Shown here in pieces: positions 1 to 11,780 of a stretch of DNA of 64,000 nt (positions are counted from its first letter, which is position 1; every line of letters begins with the position of its first letter). Made by a program: the position numbers and the translations under genes. The notes beneath the pieces are model-generated. The model saw only the letters and a program-made list of their open reading frames with translations. It did no database searches and had not been told where the DNA came from. Origin of the DNA: an uncultured Glaciecola sp. (GTDB taxonomy: Bacteria; Pseudomonadota; Gammaproteobacteria; Enterobacterales; Alteromonadaceae). Location of the stretch: positions 124,001 to 188,000 of the forward strand of contig CAKZLI010000055.1 in NCBI GenBank assembly GCA_937125395.1, read 5' to 3'.

Positions 1-492
1 GCGTTTGTAATGTTGTTCGTTGTAAACAAGAAAGCAGATACTGCATCGGGTGTATATTGGGTCTTTGCTTTCACTGGTTTACTCGGTGGCGCACTAGGAC
101 CAATGCTCAGTTATTATGTTGGCATAGCCAATGGTCCAGGTTTAATAATGCAAGCATTAGGCGGTACCGCCATTATCTTTTTTGCACTTTCTGGTTATGT
201 ATTAACCACCAAAAAAGATTTTAGCTTTATGGGCGGTTTTTTGATGGTCGGTTTATTGGTTGTTGTGATTGCCGCTATCGCTAACTTGTTTTTTGCAGTA
301 CCTGCTGTTTCTTTAGCCATTAGTGCTGCCATTATTTTTATCATGTCAGGTCTGATTTTGTTTGATACAAGTCGTATCATCCATGGCGGCGAAACAAACT
401 ATGTGCGCGCTACAGTGTCCATGTATTTAAACCTGTATAACTTATTTACTTCCCTACTTCACCTTTTAGGTGTGTTTGGTAGTGACGATTAA
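1..492 (+). CDS. yccA: YccA/Bax inhibitor-1 family membrane protein, 5' truncated
   Basis: The frame is open from the first base of the window, so the true start lies upstream and only about the last 163 residues are seen. The protein is almost entirely hydrophobic, with about five to six membrane helices, and ends with the family motif IIHGGETNYVRATVS followed by a last helix and a short polar tail. This matches the C-terminal two thirds of E. coli YccA, an inner-membrane modulator of the FtsH protease that belongs to the Bax inhibitor-1 family. It lies next to tus genes, as yccA and tusE do in E. coli. A hairpin terminator follows. The identification is by family resemblance and context. 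Confidence 0.9.
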   Translation, partial: AFVMLFVVNKKADTASGVYWVFAFTGLLGGALGPMLSYYVGIANGPGLIMQALGGTAIIFFALSGYVLTTKKDFSFMGGFLMVGLLVVVIAAIANLFFAVPAVSLAISAAIIFIMSGLILFDTSRIIHGGETNYVRATVSMYLNLYNLFTSLLHLLGVFGSDD

Positions 493-554
493 GTTAACAC
501 TGCTATTTGTTTGAGGAATAATTTACGTTATTCCTAGTTAATTTACAGTATAAT

Positions 555-587
555 AACGCTCATACTTTTTGGTTTGAGCGTTTTTTT
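555..587 (+). terminator. Rho-independent terminator after yccA, abutting the tusD start
   Basis: An 8-bp stem, AACGCTCA paired with TGAGCGTT, encloses a 12-nt loop and runs into seven T residues. The T tract touches the ATG of the next gene, so there is no room for a Shine-Dalgarno sequence between terminator and start codon. Confidence 0.8.
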
Positions 588-911
588 ATGTCTGTAACAA
601 TACTGGTAACAAGCAGCGATAAGACACTGAGTCCTATGGTGTTACGTGATCAGATCGAACAACAGCTAACGCGCGATACCATTTATCAAATATTCTTTCT
701 TGGGGCTGGGATCAGCCATGCTAATCATCCATTGTTTATTGAATGGCTCTCACAACTACAACACCATCAAACAACTGCAATCGCCTTAGGCTACTGTCCA
801 AGTTCTGTGGCACGTTACCAACCTGATTTTGTTTGTGATTTATTGCAACCTTATGGGTTAACCGAATTTTATGTGGGTCTCCACCACAGTACATCATTGG
901 AGCAATATTAA
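588..911 (+). CDS. tusD: TusD-like sulfurtransferase subunit (DsrE family), divergent
   Basis: This 107-residue protein begins with a TusD-like strand (SVTILVTS) and carries a lone Cys70 in the context LGYCPSSVARY, where TusD has its persulfide-carrying cysteine. TusD normally receives sulfur from TusA and passes it to TusE for 2-thiouridine formation in tRNA by MnmA. The protein is about 20 residues shorter than E. coli TusD and diverged, so the name rests mainly on the cysteine and on its place ahead of tusC and tusE. The ATG directly follows the T tract of a terminator hairpin with no visible ribosome binding site. The stop at 909-911 is one base before the tusC start. Confidence 0.65.
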   Translation: MSVTILVTSSDKTLSPMVLRDQIEQQLTRDTIYQIFFLGAGISHANHPLFIEWLSQLQHHQTTAIALGYCPSSVARYQPDFVCDLLQPYGLTEFYVGLHHSTSLEQY

Positions 912-912
912 G

Positions 913-1266
913 ATGGCACATATTGTGGTTACTTTGCAAAGCAATGCATATACAAGTTTATGTTTTTTGGATATGTTTGAATGTGCAGCTGCAGCAGGAA
1001 ATGTTGGGCACACATGCAGTGTGATACTTAGCGATGCAGGGATCAGTGCATTATCAATGGAACCGGCCCGCTTTAATGAACGAGCCCATGATAAAAATAC
1101 CGGTAAAATGATCAGCAGTTTACCATTGTACGATGTCGAGGATATCTTCGTGCATAGTCAATCGTTTAATACAACAACGTACCAGTCACATCAACTTGCC
1201 GATGTGTTTACCGTGGTGGATGAATTGCCTGTATTTGATGCATCAGTAATACATATCAATTTTTGA
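913..1266 (+). CDS. tusC: TusC-like sulfur relay subunit (DsrF family)
   Basis: The 117-residue product has the length of TusC and the family segment LPLYDVEDIFVHSQS, equivalent to the LLDLYDIEQ region of E. coli TusC. TusC is the structural partner of TusD in the TusBCD complex that relays sulfur to tRNA 2-thiouridine synthesis. I chose ATG 913 (MAHIVVTL), one base after the tusD stop, because it aligns with the usual TusC N-terminus. The open frame itself reaches back to 871. No TusB gene lies between this gene and tusE; the gap is 13 bases. Confidence 0.65.
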   Translation: MAHIVVTLQSNAYTSLCFLDMFECAAAAGNVGHTCSVILSDAGISALSMEPARFNERAHDKNTGKMISSLPLYDVEDIFVHSQSFNTTTYQSHQLADVFTVVDELPVFDASVIHINF

Positions 1267-1279
1267 ATAGGAAGTGGCA

Positions 1280-1612
1280 ATGACGTACCAACTCAACAAC
1301 CAACATATTGCAACCGATAGTCATGGTTATTTGTTAGATTACACACAATGGTCTGAAGAGTTAGTGCCTGTTATCGCATCATCAGAAAACATCGAACTGA
1401 ATGAAGCACACTGGCAGATTATTCGATTTGTGAGAGATTTTTATCTACGTTACGATACCAGTCCGGCTATTCGTGCATTAGTCAAAGCTTTGAGTAACGA
1501 ATTTGGGCCTGATGTTGGTAATAGTCGACATTTACAACGCTTATTACCCCAAGGCCCTGCTAAGCTTGCTAGCAAATTAGCCGGTCTACCTAAACCGGCT
1601 AAATGCTTGTAA
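1280..1612 (+). CDS. tusE: TusE/DsrC family sulfur acceptor
   Basis: This 110-residue protein ends in GLPKPAKCL. The penultimate cysteine is the sulfur-accepting residue of TusE/DsrC proteins. The second conserved cysteine of dissimilatory DsrC is replaced (AKLASKLAG), as in TusE. It takes persulfide from TusD and hands it to MnmA for tRNA wobble-uridine thiolation. An AGGA at 1269-1272 lies seven bases before ATG 1280, which favours this start over the in-frame GTG at 1274. It is the last gene of the tus cluster and converges on serS. Confidence 0.88.
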   Translation: MTYQLNNQHIATDSHGYLLDYTQWSEELVPVIASSENIELNEAHWQIIRFVRDFYLRYDTSPAIRALVKALSNEFGPDVGNSRHLQRLLPQGPAKLASKLAGLPKPAKCL

Positions 1613-1643
1613 CTCATCTTAGCGATAAGACACTAAACGCCTC

Positions 1644-3316
<1,673 letters not shown>

Positions 3317-4633
3317 CTATTGTTCAGCCTGATTTGAGTTGGCACTATGATAAGCGGTTTTATTTAATTGGTCGAGAAACTCTTGTTTTTGACGTAATTT
3401 TTGTTCAAGACCTCGATCATTGGGTTGATATAAACTAGGCGATGGCATCAATGGTTCACACAGCCCATCAGGAAGATATTGTTGACCTGCACTGACCGCA
3501 TGCGCTTCATTGTGTGAATATCGATACCCTTCTCCATGACCTTGCTGTTTGGCGAGTTGGGTTGGCGCATTGCGTAAATGGTTTGGAACCGGTAAGTCAC
3601 AGGATTCTTGAGCCAGTCGCTTGGCGTCTTTAAAGGCTTGATATAACGCATTACTTTTGGGCGCTAATGCGCAATAGACACAGGCTTGCGCTACTGCTCG
3701 CTCACCCTCGGCAGGACCGACACGATGATAAGTGTCCCATGCGTTTAGACATAAAGATAACGCTTTCGGATCAGCTAAACCAATATCTTCTGAAGCAATC
3801 GCTAACAAACGACGCATGATCGGTAAGGGATCTGAATTCGCTTGTAAATAACGCGCATACCAATACAACGCCCCATCACTAGATGAACCTCGAACCGATT
3901 TATGAAATGCCGAGAGAACATCATAATAATGATCACCTTGTTGATCAAATTGTGCAATCTTTGCCCCTGCTGCTTGCGCTACCATTGGGACAGTGATATG
4001 GCCGTCTTGACTCAACTGGGCAGCTAACTCCAAATACAGTAGAGCACGACGCGCATCGCCGGTAGATAGTGATGCTAATGTGCGCATCGCATCATCAGTA
4101 ATCGTCAATTGTAAGGGGGCAAGTACAGTATCTGTGTGCAATGCTTGCTTAACAATATCCACAATATCGGTGTCTGTTAATGCCTGTAAAATATAAACAC
4201 GACAGCGTGATAACAACGCATTATTACAACTAAACGATGGATTTTCGGTTGTAGCCCCAATAAAAATAATCGCACCAGATTCAATGTAGGGCAAAAATGC
4301 ATCTTGTTGTGATTTATTAAAGCGATGCACTTCATCCACAAACACGATTGTTGTGATGCCAGGATGCGTCATATCCATCGCCGCACGAATATCTTTTACC
4401 CCACTGGTTACTGCTGATAACGTCACTAAATTAGCATCGACATGTGTCGCAATAATTTGGGCTAAGGTGGTTTTTCCAGTACCCGGTGGTCCCCATAACA
4501 ACATTGAATGGATCTGACCTTGGCTTAATGCTTGTCGTAGTGGCTTGCCTTCACCCAATATATGACGTTGACCAATATAGGTATTAAGATCGACAGGACG
4601 AACGCGAGCAGCTAAAGGAGTCTGAGCATCCAT
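3317..4633 (-). CDS. rarA: Replication-associated recombination ATPase RarA (MgsA)
   Basis: This 438-residue AAA+ ATPase has Walker A GPPGTGKT at residues 48-55, Walker B/DEAD-like IVFVDEVHRFN, the GATTENPSF sensor 1 segment and a C-terminal MgsA-type tetramerisation region. RarA acts at stalled replication forks with SSB and is related to clamp-loader ATPases. Length matches E. coli RarA (447 residues). It follows lolA by six bases, the conserved lolA-rarA-serS order. Confidence 0.96.
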   Translation of the reverse strand: MDAQTPLAARVRPVDLNTYIGQRHILGEGKPLRQALSQGQIHSMLLWGPPGTGKTTLAQIIATHVDANLVTLSAVTSGVKDIRAAMDMTHPGITTIVFVDEVHRFNKSQQDAFLPYIESGAIIFIGATTENPSFSCNNALLSRCRVYILQALTDTDIVDIVKQALHTDTVLAPLQLTITDDAMRTLASLSTGDARRALLYLELAAQLSQDGHITVPMVAQAAGAKIAQFDQQGDHYYDVLSAFHKSVRGSSSDGALYWYARYLQANSDPLPIMRRLLAIASEDIGLADPKALSLCLNAWDTYHRVGPAEGERAVAQACVYCALAPKSNALYQAFKDAKRLAQESCDLPVPNHLRNAPTQLAKQQGHGEGYRYSHNEAHAVSAGQQYLPDGLCEPLMPSPSLYQPNDRGLEQKLRQKQEFLDQLNKTAYHSANSNQAEQ

Positions 4634-4639
4634 AGTAAA

Positions 4640-5308
4640 CTACTGAGTCCGCAGTTGAGATTGAGTTTGAGTTTGGTCATCAATACTAAAACCAGCCGGA
4701 ACAGTAAAAGAAAATGCGTTGACCGGCAGTGGCATATTAGTTACTTGATTACTCAAATTAAATTGGCTCACTTGGCCTTGGTTATCCACTAACGTAAAAC
4801 GCTGTAATTGACCTTGTGCAAAGCCTAAGCTCAATTCTACAATCTGCGACTGGGGTGTTGTCGGTGTCACTGTAAATTGTTGTATCGACGATGTAGCTAA
4901 CTGCGAAACCGTAAATTGTGCCCAAACCGCATCATCATCTGAGGTTAATAACATCAACGGATTATTCGTTACCATGGCCGATTGACTGTAAATCGATACT
5001 TGCTCGACAAAGTTATCGACATAATATACTTGCTCACCATTTGCGATTAATTGTGTCTCATCTGGAGTCGTCACTTCCCAATAAATACGATTGGGATGCT
5101 GCATTAACAGGCTGCCTTGACTATCTTGTAGACGGTTACCTTGTACATCATCTACCTGTTGAATAAATTGCGCTTGTAGCGTGGTAATTTGACTGAGTAA
5201 ATTCCGTAATTTAACTTTGTCTGCTGAGGGGCCACTTTGCGCATATGCGGGCATATTAAGCGATACCAACGACAATAAACAAATTAAAACAAAAGCATAT
5301 TTTTGCAT
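4640..5308 (-). CDS. lolA: Periplasmic lipoprotein carrier LolA
   Basis: This roughly 222-residue secreted protein has a Sec signal peptide (MQKYAFVLICLLSL, cleavage likely after AYA) and the LolA hallmarks TTLQAQFIQQV, NRIYWEVTTPDE and a C-terminal NAFSFTVPAGF. LolA ferries outer-membrane lipoproteins from LolCDE to LolB. Two in-frame ATGs lie six bases apart (5314 and 5308). The AGGA on the minus strand touches the first but is correctly spaced, six bases, from the second, so I start at 5308. It sits two to eight bases downstream of ftsK. Confidence 0.94.
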   Translation of the reverse strand: MQKYAFVLICLLSLVSLNMPAYAQSGPSADKVKLRNLLSQITTLQAQFIQQVDDVQGNRLQDSQGSLLMQHPNRIYWEVTTPDETQLIANGEQVYYVDNFVEQVSIYSQSAMVTNNPLMLLTSDDDAVWAQFTVSQLATSSIQQFTVTPTTPQSQIVELSLGFAQGQLQRFTLVDNQGQVSQFNLSNQVTNMPLPVNAFSFTVPAGFSIDDQTQTQSQLRTQ

Positions 5309-5316
5309 GTACATTC

Positions 5317-7770
5317 CTAATCTCTCGGGGCTGGAGAAGCTAATACCTCTCGATTACCATTATGGCCAGGCGCGGAAACAATCCCACTTTGTTCCATTTG
5401 TTCCACTAAACGAGCTGCTCGGTTGTAGCCAATTCTAAATTTGCGTTGAACTGATGAAACAGAGGCTTTGCGTGTCTCTGTAACAAAAGCAACCGCTTCA
5501 TCATAAAACACATCCAATTCTTGATCCGCATTTTCTGATTGTTCTCCGGGTAATAATATTTCGCCACCGGTGTCAGGATTTAAAATTTCATCTATGTACT
5601 CTGGCGCACCACGTTTTTGCCAATCTGCGACAACCGCATGCACTTCATGGTCATCAACAAATGCACCATGTACACGCGTTGGTACGCCCGTTCCTGGTGG
5701 TAAGTATAACATATCACCCATGCCAAGTAGGGCTTCTGCACCTTGTTGATCGAGAATGGTTCTGGAGTCAATTTTGCTTGATACTTGAAAGGCAATCCGA
5801 GTCGGGATGTTTGCTTTGATTAAACCCGTGATAACATCTACCGAAGGACGCTGTGTGGCTAGTACTAAATGGATCCCAGCAGCACGGGCTTTTTGTGCTA
5901 TTCGAGCGATTAATTCTTCGACTTTTTTACCAACAATCATCATCATATCGGCAAACTCATCAACCACCACAACAATTGCTGGTAACTTACCCAAATCAGG
6001 AGCAACGGTATCCATACTATCGCCTTGTTGCCATAAAGGGTCTTTAATCGGGTTACCCTCTGCGGCGGCTTTTAGAACTTTGACGTTAAAGCCTTTAAGA
6101 TTTCTGACACCTAAGGCACTCATTAATCGATAGCGGCGTTCCATTTCACCAACACACCAACGCAATGCGTTAGACGCTTCTTTCATATCCGTCACAACTT
6201 CAGCTAATAGATGCGGGATCCCTTCATAAACTGATAATTCAAGCATCTTAGGATCGATCATGATCATCCGGACATCTTCAGGCGATGATTTATATAACAA
6301 ACTTAAGATCATCACATTCACCCCAACCGATTTACCTGAACCGGTGGTACCTGCAACTAACAAGTGGGGCATTTTGGCTAAATCAACAATCACAGGTTTG
6401 CCGGAGATATCCGCACCTAACACCATTGTAAGGGCTGAATCGGACTGTTGGAATGCATCTCCCTCAATCACTTCACTCAAGCGCACCATATCCCGATTCT
6501 TGTTAGGCAGCTCTAGGCCAATCACTGACTTACCTGGGATCACTTCAACAACTCGAACAGATATAGCCGACATTGCTCGTGCTAAATCTTTTGATAAGGT
6601 GGTGATCTTGCTGACTTTAACACCTGGCGCTAAATCAAGTTCAAATCGTGTAATCACTGGCCCTGGGTACACACCAACGACGTGTGCACTGATATTAAAA
6701 TCAGCGAGTTTTTCTTCAACTAAGCGTGAAATGCCATCGAGCTCGGCCTGCGATATTGGATTTTTTACTTTGTCAGCACGGTCAAGTAATGCAAAAGAAG
6801 GACGCTCACCTTCTGGTTTGTCGACATGCTTAGGACGAATAGTGCTGTTAACTAACGGGGATGATACAACTGGAGTATCGTCTTCTGCTTCAGCAACTAC
6901 TGGCTGCGTTGTCTCTTCATCAGCTGTATGTTGCTGCGTAAAGTCACCAAGATTAACATCTGTATCAATCGTATCAGTGTTAATGACGATTTCTGGTTCA
7001 TCGAGTATCTCATCGGGAACAGAATATAAGGTTTCATGTTTAATATTAAAGGGTCTATCGTCTGGCGCAGGAGCCGTTGCTCGCAAGGAAGTGATCGCGA
7101 TATCAGGGTCTTGCTCAGGCTCAGGTTCAGGCGTATCTTTACGGCCAAGTTTAAATGCAGGGCTAGGTAATGACAGCTGCCCTACCCCGCTGGATAATGC
7201 AATGACTTTTTTGCTTGCCAGAATTGAAGTAGCACCCAACGCATCAACTATGGTTAACCATGATAGACCTGACATCAAAGTAAAGCCTGTGGCTATAAAA
7301 CACAGTAACAATATGGTGGTGCCGACAAAATTAAACTGCGGCAATAATGCACTGGAAATGACATCACCAAATAACCCACCTGCCGAAAAATAATACATGT
7401 CATCAAAATTAATACTAGCAATCGCACTGCAACCTATCGCCATAAAAATAATACCAATGACGCGTAAACCAATATTTAAAAAATCCCAATGTAAGAGGTT
7501 TTTCACTTTTTTAAATGCAAGCCAACCAATCAATGCACAGATAAACGGTGCACAATAAGCCAAATAACCAAAACTAAAAAAAAGTAAATCAGCAAGCTTA
7601 GCACCAGCAGGCCCCATCCAATTTTGGATAGTGGGTTGCAAACCGGTCTGCGTCCAGCCTGGGTCAGCTTGGTGAAAGGACATTAAAGATAAGAATACAA
7701 ACAACGCAATGGCGGTGAAAACAATCATGCCTGTTTCGAAAATACGCTGTATACCAGTGAGTTGAGCCAT
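5317..7770 (-). CDS. ftsK: DNA translocase FtsK
   Basis: This 817-residue protein has four N-terminal membrane helices within about the first 190 residues, an acidic, low-complexity linker, then the RecA-like motor with Walker A GTTGSGKS and Walker [12 protein letters not shown]. The C-terminal gamma winged helix ([20 protein letters not shown]) reads KOPS sites and activates XerCD at dif. FtsK couples septation to chromosome segregation. The linker is much shorter than in E. coli FtsK (1329 residues). It lies between lrp and lolA as in enterics and vibrios. Confidence 0.97.
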   Translation of the reverse strand: MAQLTGIQRIFETGMIVFTAIALFVFLSLMSFHQADPGWTQTGLQPTIQNWMGPAGAKLADLLFFSFGYLAYCAPFICALIGWLAFKKVKNLLHWDFLNIGLRVIGIIFMAIGCSAIASINFDDMYYFSAGGLFGDVISSALLPQFNFVGTTILLLCFIATGFTLMSGLSWLTIVDALGATSILASKKVIALSSGVGQLSLPSPAFKLGRKDTPEPEPEQDPDIAITSLRATAPAPDDRPFNIKHETLYSVPDEILDEPEIVINTDTIDTDVNLGDFTQQHTADEETTQPVVAEAEDDTPVVSSPLVNSTIRPKHVDKPEGERPSFALLDRADKVKNPISQAELDGISRLVEEKLADFNISAHVVGVYPGPVITRFELDLAPGVKVSKITTLSKDLARAMSAISVRVVEVIPGKSVIGLELPNKNRDMVRLSEVIEGDAFQQSDSALTMVLGADISGKPVIVDLAKMPHLLVAGTTGSGKSVGVNVMILSLLYKSSPEDVRMIMIDPKMLELSVYEGIPHLLAEVVTDMKEASNALRWCVGEMERRYRLMSALGVRNLKGFNVKVLKAAAEGNPIKDPLWQQGDSMDTVAPDLGKLPAIVVVVDEFADMMMIVGKKVEELIARIAQKARAAGIHLVLATQRPSVDVITGLIKANIPTRIAFQVSSKIDSRTILDQQGAEALLGMGDMLYLPPGTGVPTRVHGAFVDDHEVHAVVADWQKRGAPEYIDEILNPDTGGEILLPGEQSENADQELDVFYDEAVAFVTETRKASVSSVQRKFRIGYNRAARLVEQMEQSGIVSAPGHNGNREVLASPAPRD

Positions 7771-7867
7771 AGATAACCTAATGTTAAATATACTTAATTA
7801 AGAAATTAAGTACGTCAAAATTGCTTTTTTTGTGTATCTTCATAGTCTATCACAGCTAATCGTTAAA

Positions 7868-8359
7868 TTAACGTCCAGCGGTGTTGATTTTAATTTTATT
7901 TGAATGTTTCACTTCTTCCATGACCACATAACTCCTTGATTCGCGAACACCTGGGAGACGTAGGAGTGTGTCACCCAATAATTTTCGATAACTGGCCATA
8001 TCTGCTACCCGTGTTTTTAATAGAAAATCAAAGTTACCGGATACTAAATGACACTCTTGTATATCATCTTGTTGCTGAACCGCAGCTGAAAAATCTGCAA
8101 ATATATCTGGCGAAGTTTTCGAGAGTGATATTTCAACAAACACTAACATTGCAGCCCCAAGCTTGACCGGATCAACATTGGCACTGTAACCAATAATATA
8201 TCCTTGTTGTTCTAGACGCTTTACCCGTTCAAGACAAGGCGAAGGGCTCAAGCCAATTTGATTAGCCAAGTCGACATTTGACATACGTCCATCTGTCTGC
8301 AACGCGTTTAAAATAGCACGATCTAAGTTATCAATATGTTTAGGTGTTTTTATAAGCAT
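7868..8359 (-). CDS. lrp: Leucine-responsive regulator Lrp
   Basis: This 163-residue protein has an N-terminal AsnC/Lrp helix-turn-helix (residues about 10-60, with LANQIGLSPSPCLERVKRLE) and a C-terminal RAM ligand-binding domain (LVSGNFDFLLKTRVADM). It is the size of E. coli Lrp (164 residues) and lies upstream of ftsK in the same orientation as in E. coli. Lrp is a global regulator of amino acid metabolism that senses leucine/alanine. It is divergent from ald, and a perfect palindrome in the shared region suggests it controls both genes. Confidence 0.95.
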   Translation of the reverse strand: MLIKTPKHIDNLDRAILNALQTDGRMSNVDLANQIGLSPSPCLERVKRLEQQGYIIGYSANVDPVKLGAAMLVFVEISLSKTSPDIFADFSAAVQQQDDIQECHLVSGNFDFLLKTRVADMASYRKLLGDTLLRLPGVRESRSYVVMEEVKHSNKIKINTAGR

Positions 8360-8385
8360 TTAAAATTCCATGCAATGGGTATATT

Positions 8386-8402
8386 GCAGTATATTATACT
8401 GC
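8386..8402. promoter_or_regulatory. Palindromic operator between lrp and ald, probable Lrp site
   Basis: A perfect 8-bp inverted repeat, GCAGTATA/TATACTGC, around one central T lies 27 bases before the lrp start and about 80-95 bases before ald. Lrp-family proteins bind imperfect AT-rich palindromes of about 15 bp, and Lrp-type regulators often activate a divergent alanine dehydrogenase gene. A TATAAT sequence at 8444-8449 is the likely ald -10 box, with no good -35 at the right distance, which fits activator dependence. The link to Lrp is inference. Confidence 0.6.
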
Positions 8403-8480
8403 GTTTTGCAAAAATAAGAAATTTATTGCTATGCCAAACTCTATATAATCGGTTTTTTATTTATTATTGAGATGAACAAA

Positions 8481-9611
8481 ATGATTATTGGTGTACCTAA
8501 AGAAATAAAAAACCATGAGTATCGTGTTGGCTTAACACCAGCCGCAGTGAATGAGTTCGTACAACATGGTCATTCAGTATTGGTCGAGACGCAAGCAGGT
8601 GCAGGTATTGGCTTTTTAGACGAAGATTATACGTCTGCAGGTGCACAAATCATTGATAATGCGCCAGCAATCTTTGCTCAAGCAGAAATGATCGTAAAAG
8701 TAAAAGAGCCACAGCCAAATGAATGTAACATGTTACGTGCAGGCCAACTTTTATATACCTACTTACATTTAGCACCTGATCCAACTCAAACTCAGTTATT
8801 AGTCGCATCAAAAGCAACGTGTATTGCATATGAAACAGTGACCGATAGAACGGGGGCATTACCTTTGCTTGCGCCTATGAGCGAAGTGGCTGGCCGTATG
8901 GCTATCCAAGCTGGCGCACACTATTTAGAAAAAGCCCAAGGTGGTAACGGTACATTATTAGGTGGCGTTCCTGGTGTAGCGCCAGGTCAAGTTGTGATCA
9001 TTGGTGGTGGTGTGGTTGGTACGAATGCTGCGAAAATGGCGATTGGCTTAGGCGCTGAAGTCACTATCCTAGACCGCTCACTGCCGCGTTTACGAGAACT
9101 CGATGATATTTTTGGTGGTCGCGTTCGCACTGTTTATTCAACTAACGATGCTATCACTCAGTATACTCAAGCTGCAGATTTGGTGGTCGGTGCGGTATTA
9201 ATTCCTGGCGCCGCGGCACCTAAATTATTAACCCGCGAGCATATCGCTAATATGAAAAAAGGGTCAGTATTGGTTGATGTTGCGATTGACCAAGGTGGTT
9301 GTTTTGAGACATCTAAAGCAACAACACACCAAGATCCCGTTTATATCATTGATGATGTAGTGCATTATTGCGTTGCGAACATGCCAGGCGGTGTGGCACG
9401 AACTGCAACGATGGCATTAAATAATGCAACATTACCGTTTGGTTTAGCGTTAGCAAATAAAGGGCCTAAGCAAGCAATGCTAGATGACCCGCATTTACGC
9501 AACGGTTTAAACGTACACAATGGGTTAGTTACTTATAAAGCGGTTGTCGATGCGTTAGGTGATAGTTTATCATTAGAATACATGGACGCGAGTGACGCCC
9601 TTAATCAATAG
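8481..9611 (+). CDS. ald: Alanine dehydrogenase
   Basis: This NAD-dependent enzyme interconverts L-alanine and pyruvate plus ammonia. The sequence opens with [20 protein letters not shown], has the substrate region KVKEPQ with catalytic Lys, the YLHLAPDP His region, and a Rossmann fold [13 protein letters not shown]. About 376 residues is normal for the family. ATG 8481 matches family N-termini; ATG 8472, three codons upstream, is the alternative and has no better ribosome binding site. It is divergent from lrp and its end overlaps the convergent pyrF by 11 bases. Confidence 0.96.
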   Translation: MIIGVPKEIKNHEYRVGLTPAAVNEFVQHGHSVLVETQAGAGIGFLDEDYTSAGAQIIDNAPAIFAQAEMIVKVKEPQPNECNMLRAGQLLYTYLHLAPDPTQTQLLVASKATCIAYETVTDRTGALPLLAPMSEVAGRMAIQAGAHYLEKAQGGNGTLLGGVPGVAPGQVVIIGGGVVGTNAAKMAIGLGAEVTILDRSLPRLRELDDIFGGRVRTVYSTNDAITQYTQAADLVVGAVLIPGAAAPKLLTREHIANMKKGSVLVDVAIDQGGCFETSKATTHQDPVYIIDDVVHYCVANMPGGVARTATMALNNATLPFGLALANKGPKQAMLDDPHLRNGLNVHNGLVTYKAVVDALGDSLSLEYMDASDALNQ

Positions 9612-10299
9612 AAGCGTTAATGTCGAGTAGCGTTTGATACGGATTGGCTGACTGAGTAATTGGTCGGCCAATCACCATATAACTCACCCCATTAGACATT
9701 GCTTGTGGAGGTGTCATCACTCTGATTTGATCACCTTGATCACTCCCCACAGGGCGAATACCTGGCGTGACTAACAAAAATTCATTATTCACTATCTGAC
9801 GCAATTGTACCGCTTCTTGTGCCGAACACACCACCCCATCAAGTCCCGCTGATTGGGTTAACAAGGCGAGTTTATTGACCTGGTCGGCCACACTGATACT
9901 TGGTGTCACCTGATGTAATTGCTGTTCATCCATAGACGTTAATACTGTAACAGCGATTAACTTAGGGGCATCCGAGCCAAAAACAGATAAGCCTTCTTTG
10001 GCATGGCTCATCATTTTTTCACCGCCGCTAGCATGCACATTGATCATCCAGACGCCCAAATCCGCGGCCGCAATACACGCTTTGGCAACCGTATTCGGGA
10101 TATCGTGAAATTTTAAATCTAAAAACACGTCGAAACCTTTGGCAACTAAGGGTTTTACCGCTTCTGGGCCAAAGTAAGTAAACATTTCTTTTCCGATTTT
10201 TAATTTACACAGATCGGGTGAAACTTTATCAACAAAATTATGTAAATCTGATAAACGATTAAAATCACAGGCGACTACTACTTTTGGATCATGAGACAT
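9601..10299 (-). CDS. pyrF: Orotidine 5'-phosphate decarboxylase
   Basis: This 232-residue TIM-barrel enzyme catalyses the last step of UMP synthesis. The active-site segment [14 protein letters not shown] is present, as are the phosphate-binding TPGIRP and MVIGRPIT segments near the C-terminus. It is last in the minus-strand run rpsA-ihfB-lapA-lapB-pyrF, the usual gammaproteobacterial arrangement. The C-terminal codons overlap the 3' end of ald on the other strand. Confidence 0.96.
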   Translation of the reverse strand: MSHDPKVVVACDFNRLSDLHNFVDKVSPDLCKLKIGKEMFTYFGPEAVKPLVAKGFDVFLDLKFHDIPNTVAKACIAAADLGVWMINVHASGGEKMMSHAKEGLSVFGSDAPKLIAVTVLTSMDEQQLHQVTPSISVADQVNKLALLTQSAGLDGVVCSAQEAVQLRQIVNNEFLLVTPGIRPVGSDQGDQIRVMTPPQAMSNGVSYMVIGRPITQSANPYQTLLDINASID

Positions 10300-10322
10300 T
10301 AAGATACTCTCTTACAGTTAAA

Positions 10323-11492
10323 TTATTCCCCATCGAGTCCTTTGATAGGCTTCACAACGCTCCAATGTTTACAGGCTGGGCATAACCAATAGACTTGACG
10401 ACCAGAGAATCCACATTTAATACAGCGGTATTTGGGACGTGCTTGGATTTGTTTTTCTACTAGGTCTGCCAGTAAGGCTAAGCTATTTTGAATTTGTTCA
10501 TCATCTTGTTGCTCAACAAAAAAGCCTAACAAGGTCTTAAACCCTCGCATGGTTGGTTTTTGTTTGAGTTGTTCGAGCAGGATGTGCGTCGCTTCTTTAT
10601 CTTCGCCGCGCTTCGCCGCTAATTTAACCTTCGCCAAATAAGAGGTTGCACACACCTGCCAATATGGCGCTAAGCTACTCTCTAACAAGTCATCGTCTTG
10701 TAATGCCGCTGAGCATTGTTCGAGCAGAGGAACGGCCTCAGAGAACCAGGTAATGTCTCTATTAGGTACTTGATTTAGAGCATCAGCCGCTTTTTGGTAT
10801 TCTTGCGACTCGATGTAAATACGCCCAAGCATTAACCATGGGCGGACTGCGTGTTCATCGATATCGATGGATTTATGTAAAAAAGGAATGGCATTACTGT
10901 AATCTGATTGTTTGACATATTGCTGGGCTTTTTCACAATAAAAATGCGATAACTGGTGGGCCACATCAGTTTGTTGCTCATCGACACTGAGCATACGTTG
11001 CGATAAATCGATGGCTTTATCCCACTCTTTCGTGGTTTGATAAATCTCAAACAGATGCTGTTGCGCTGCAGGTCGATGTTTATCGCTATCGAGTAGTTTT
11101 AGATAGGAGTTTTCTGCGCGTTCTAAAAAGCCGGCTAACATATAATCTCGGCCAAGCTCACTCAGTGCATTTTCTCTTGGAGTACCTTGTAGTTCATCAC
11201 GACTGACTAAGTTTTGGTGAATACGGATAGCCCGGTCTAATTCGCCACGATGACGGAAAAAATTACCCATCGCAATGTGTGTTTCAACCGTGTCATTATT
11301 TAATGAAATCATCTTTATTAATGTATCAACCGCTTTATCGGGTTGGTCTGATAATAAAAAATTGAGGCCTTTGTAATAATGTTTGGAGAGGATACTTGAT
11401 TGTTTACGTTGGGCATTACGAACACTATTGCGCCCCATTACCCATCCATAACCGGCTGCTACGGGAAGCAGTAGAAATAACAATTCAAGCAT
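10323..11492 (-). CDS. lapB: Lipopolysaccharide assembly protein B (YciM)
   Basis: This 389-residue protein has one N-terminal membrane helix (LELLFLLLPVAAGYGWVMG), a long array of tetratricopeptide repeats, and a C-terminal rubredoxin-like zinc module with two CxxC pairs (CIKCGF and CPACKHW). LapB controls lipopolysaccharide amount by directing LpxC to FtsH. Length equals the E. coli protein. It follows lapA by six bases, as in E. coli. Confidence 0.95.
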   Translation of the reverse strand: MLELLFLLLPVAAGYGWVMGRNSVRNAQRKQSSILSKHYYKGLNFLLSDQPDKAVDTLIKMISLNNDTVETHIAMGNFFRHRGELDRAIRIHQNLVSRDELQGTPRENALSELGRDYMLAGFLERAENSYLKLLDSDKHRPAAQQHLFEIYQTTKEWDKAIDLSQRMLSVDEQQTDVAHQLSHFYCEKAQQYVKQSDYSNAIPFLHKSIDIDEHAVRPWLMLGRIYIESQEYQKAADALNQVPNRDITWFSEAVPLLEQCSAALQDDDLLESSLAPYWQVCATSYLAKVKLAAKRGEDKEATHILLEQLKQKPTMRGFKTLLGFFVEQQDDEQIQNSLALLADLVEKQIQARPKYRCIKCGFSGRQVYWLCPACKHWSVVKPIKGLDGE

Positions 11493-11498
11493 GTTGGT

Positions 11499-11756
11499 TT
11501 ATTCTTCTTTTGATAATCGCTTTACTTGGTTTTTAAGGCTCTTCACTTGCCATGATAATTTTAACCAACTGCCAATCATTGTTATCATCCCGATAACAAC
11601 ACCTAAAGATAAAGTAATTGCCATTAATGTTGATTCACGCAGTTCGCTTTGGGCGACTAGATAATTAATTGTGAGCAGGTCTTGATTGCGTGAACCGATA
11701 ACTATTGCACAGATAAGTACGACAACTAATAATAAAAATGTTAATAATCCCTTCAC
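11499..11756 (-). CDS. lapA: Lipopolysaccharide assembly protein A (YciS)
   Basis: This 85-residue protein has two membrane helices (residues about 3-20 and 42-63) and a charged, coiled C-terminal tail, the DUF1049/LapA layout. The motif VIGSRNQDLLTINYLVAQ after the first helix is typical. It partners with LapB and the two genes are cotranscribed. It follows ihfB by about 24 bases. Confidence 0.9.
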   Translation of the reverse strand: MKGLLTFLLLVVVLICAIVIGSRNQDLLTINYLVAQSELRESTLMAITLSLGVVIGMITMIGSWLKLSWQVKSLKNQVKRLSKEE

Positions 11757-11780
11757 TACATATCCCTTTTGTAATCAATG

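Noticed and set aside
6260..7393. Long plus-strand frame opposite ftsK (377 codons)
   Set aside because: It is low-complexity Ser/Thr/Ile-rich with no recognisable motif, and is the antisense shadow of the well-supported FtsK reading frame.
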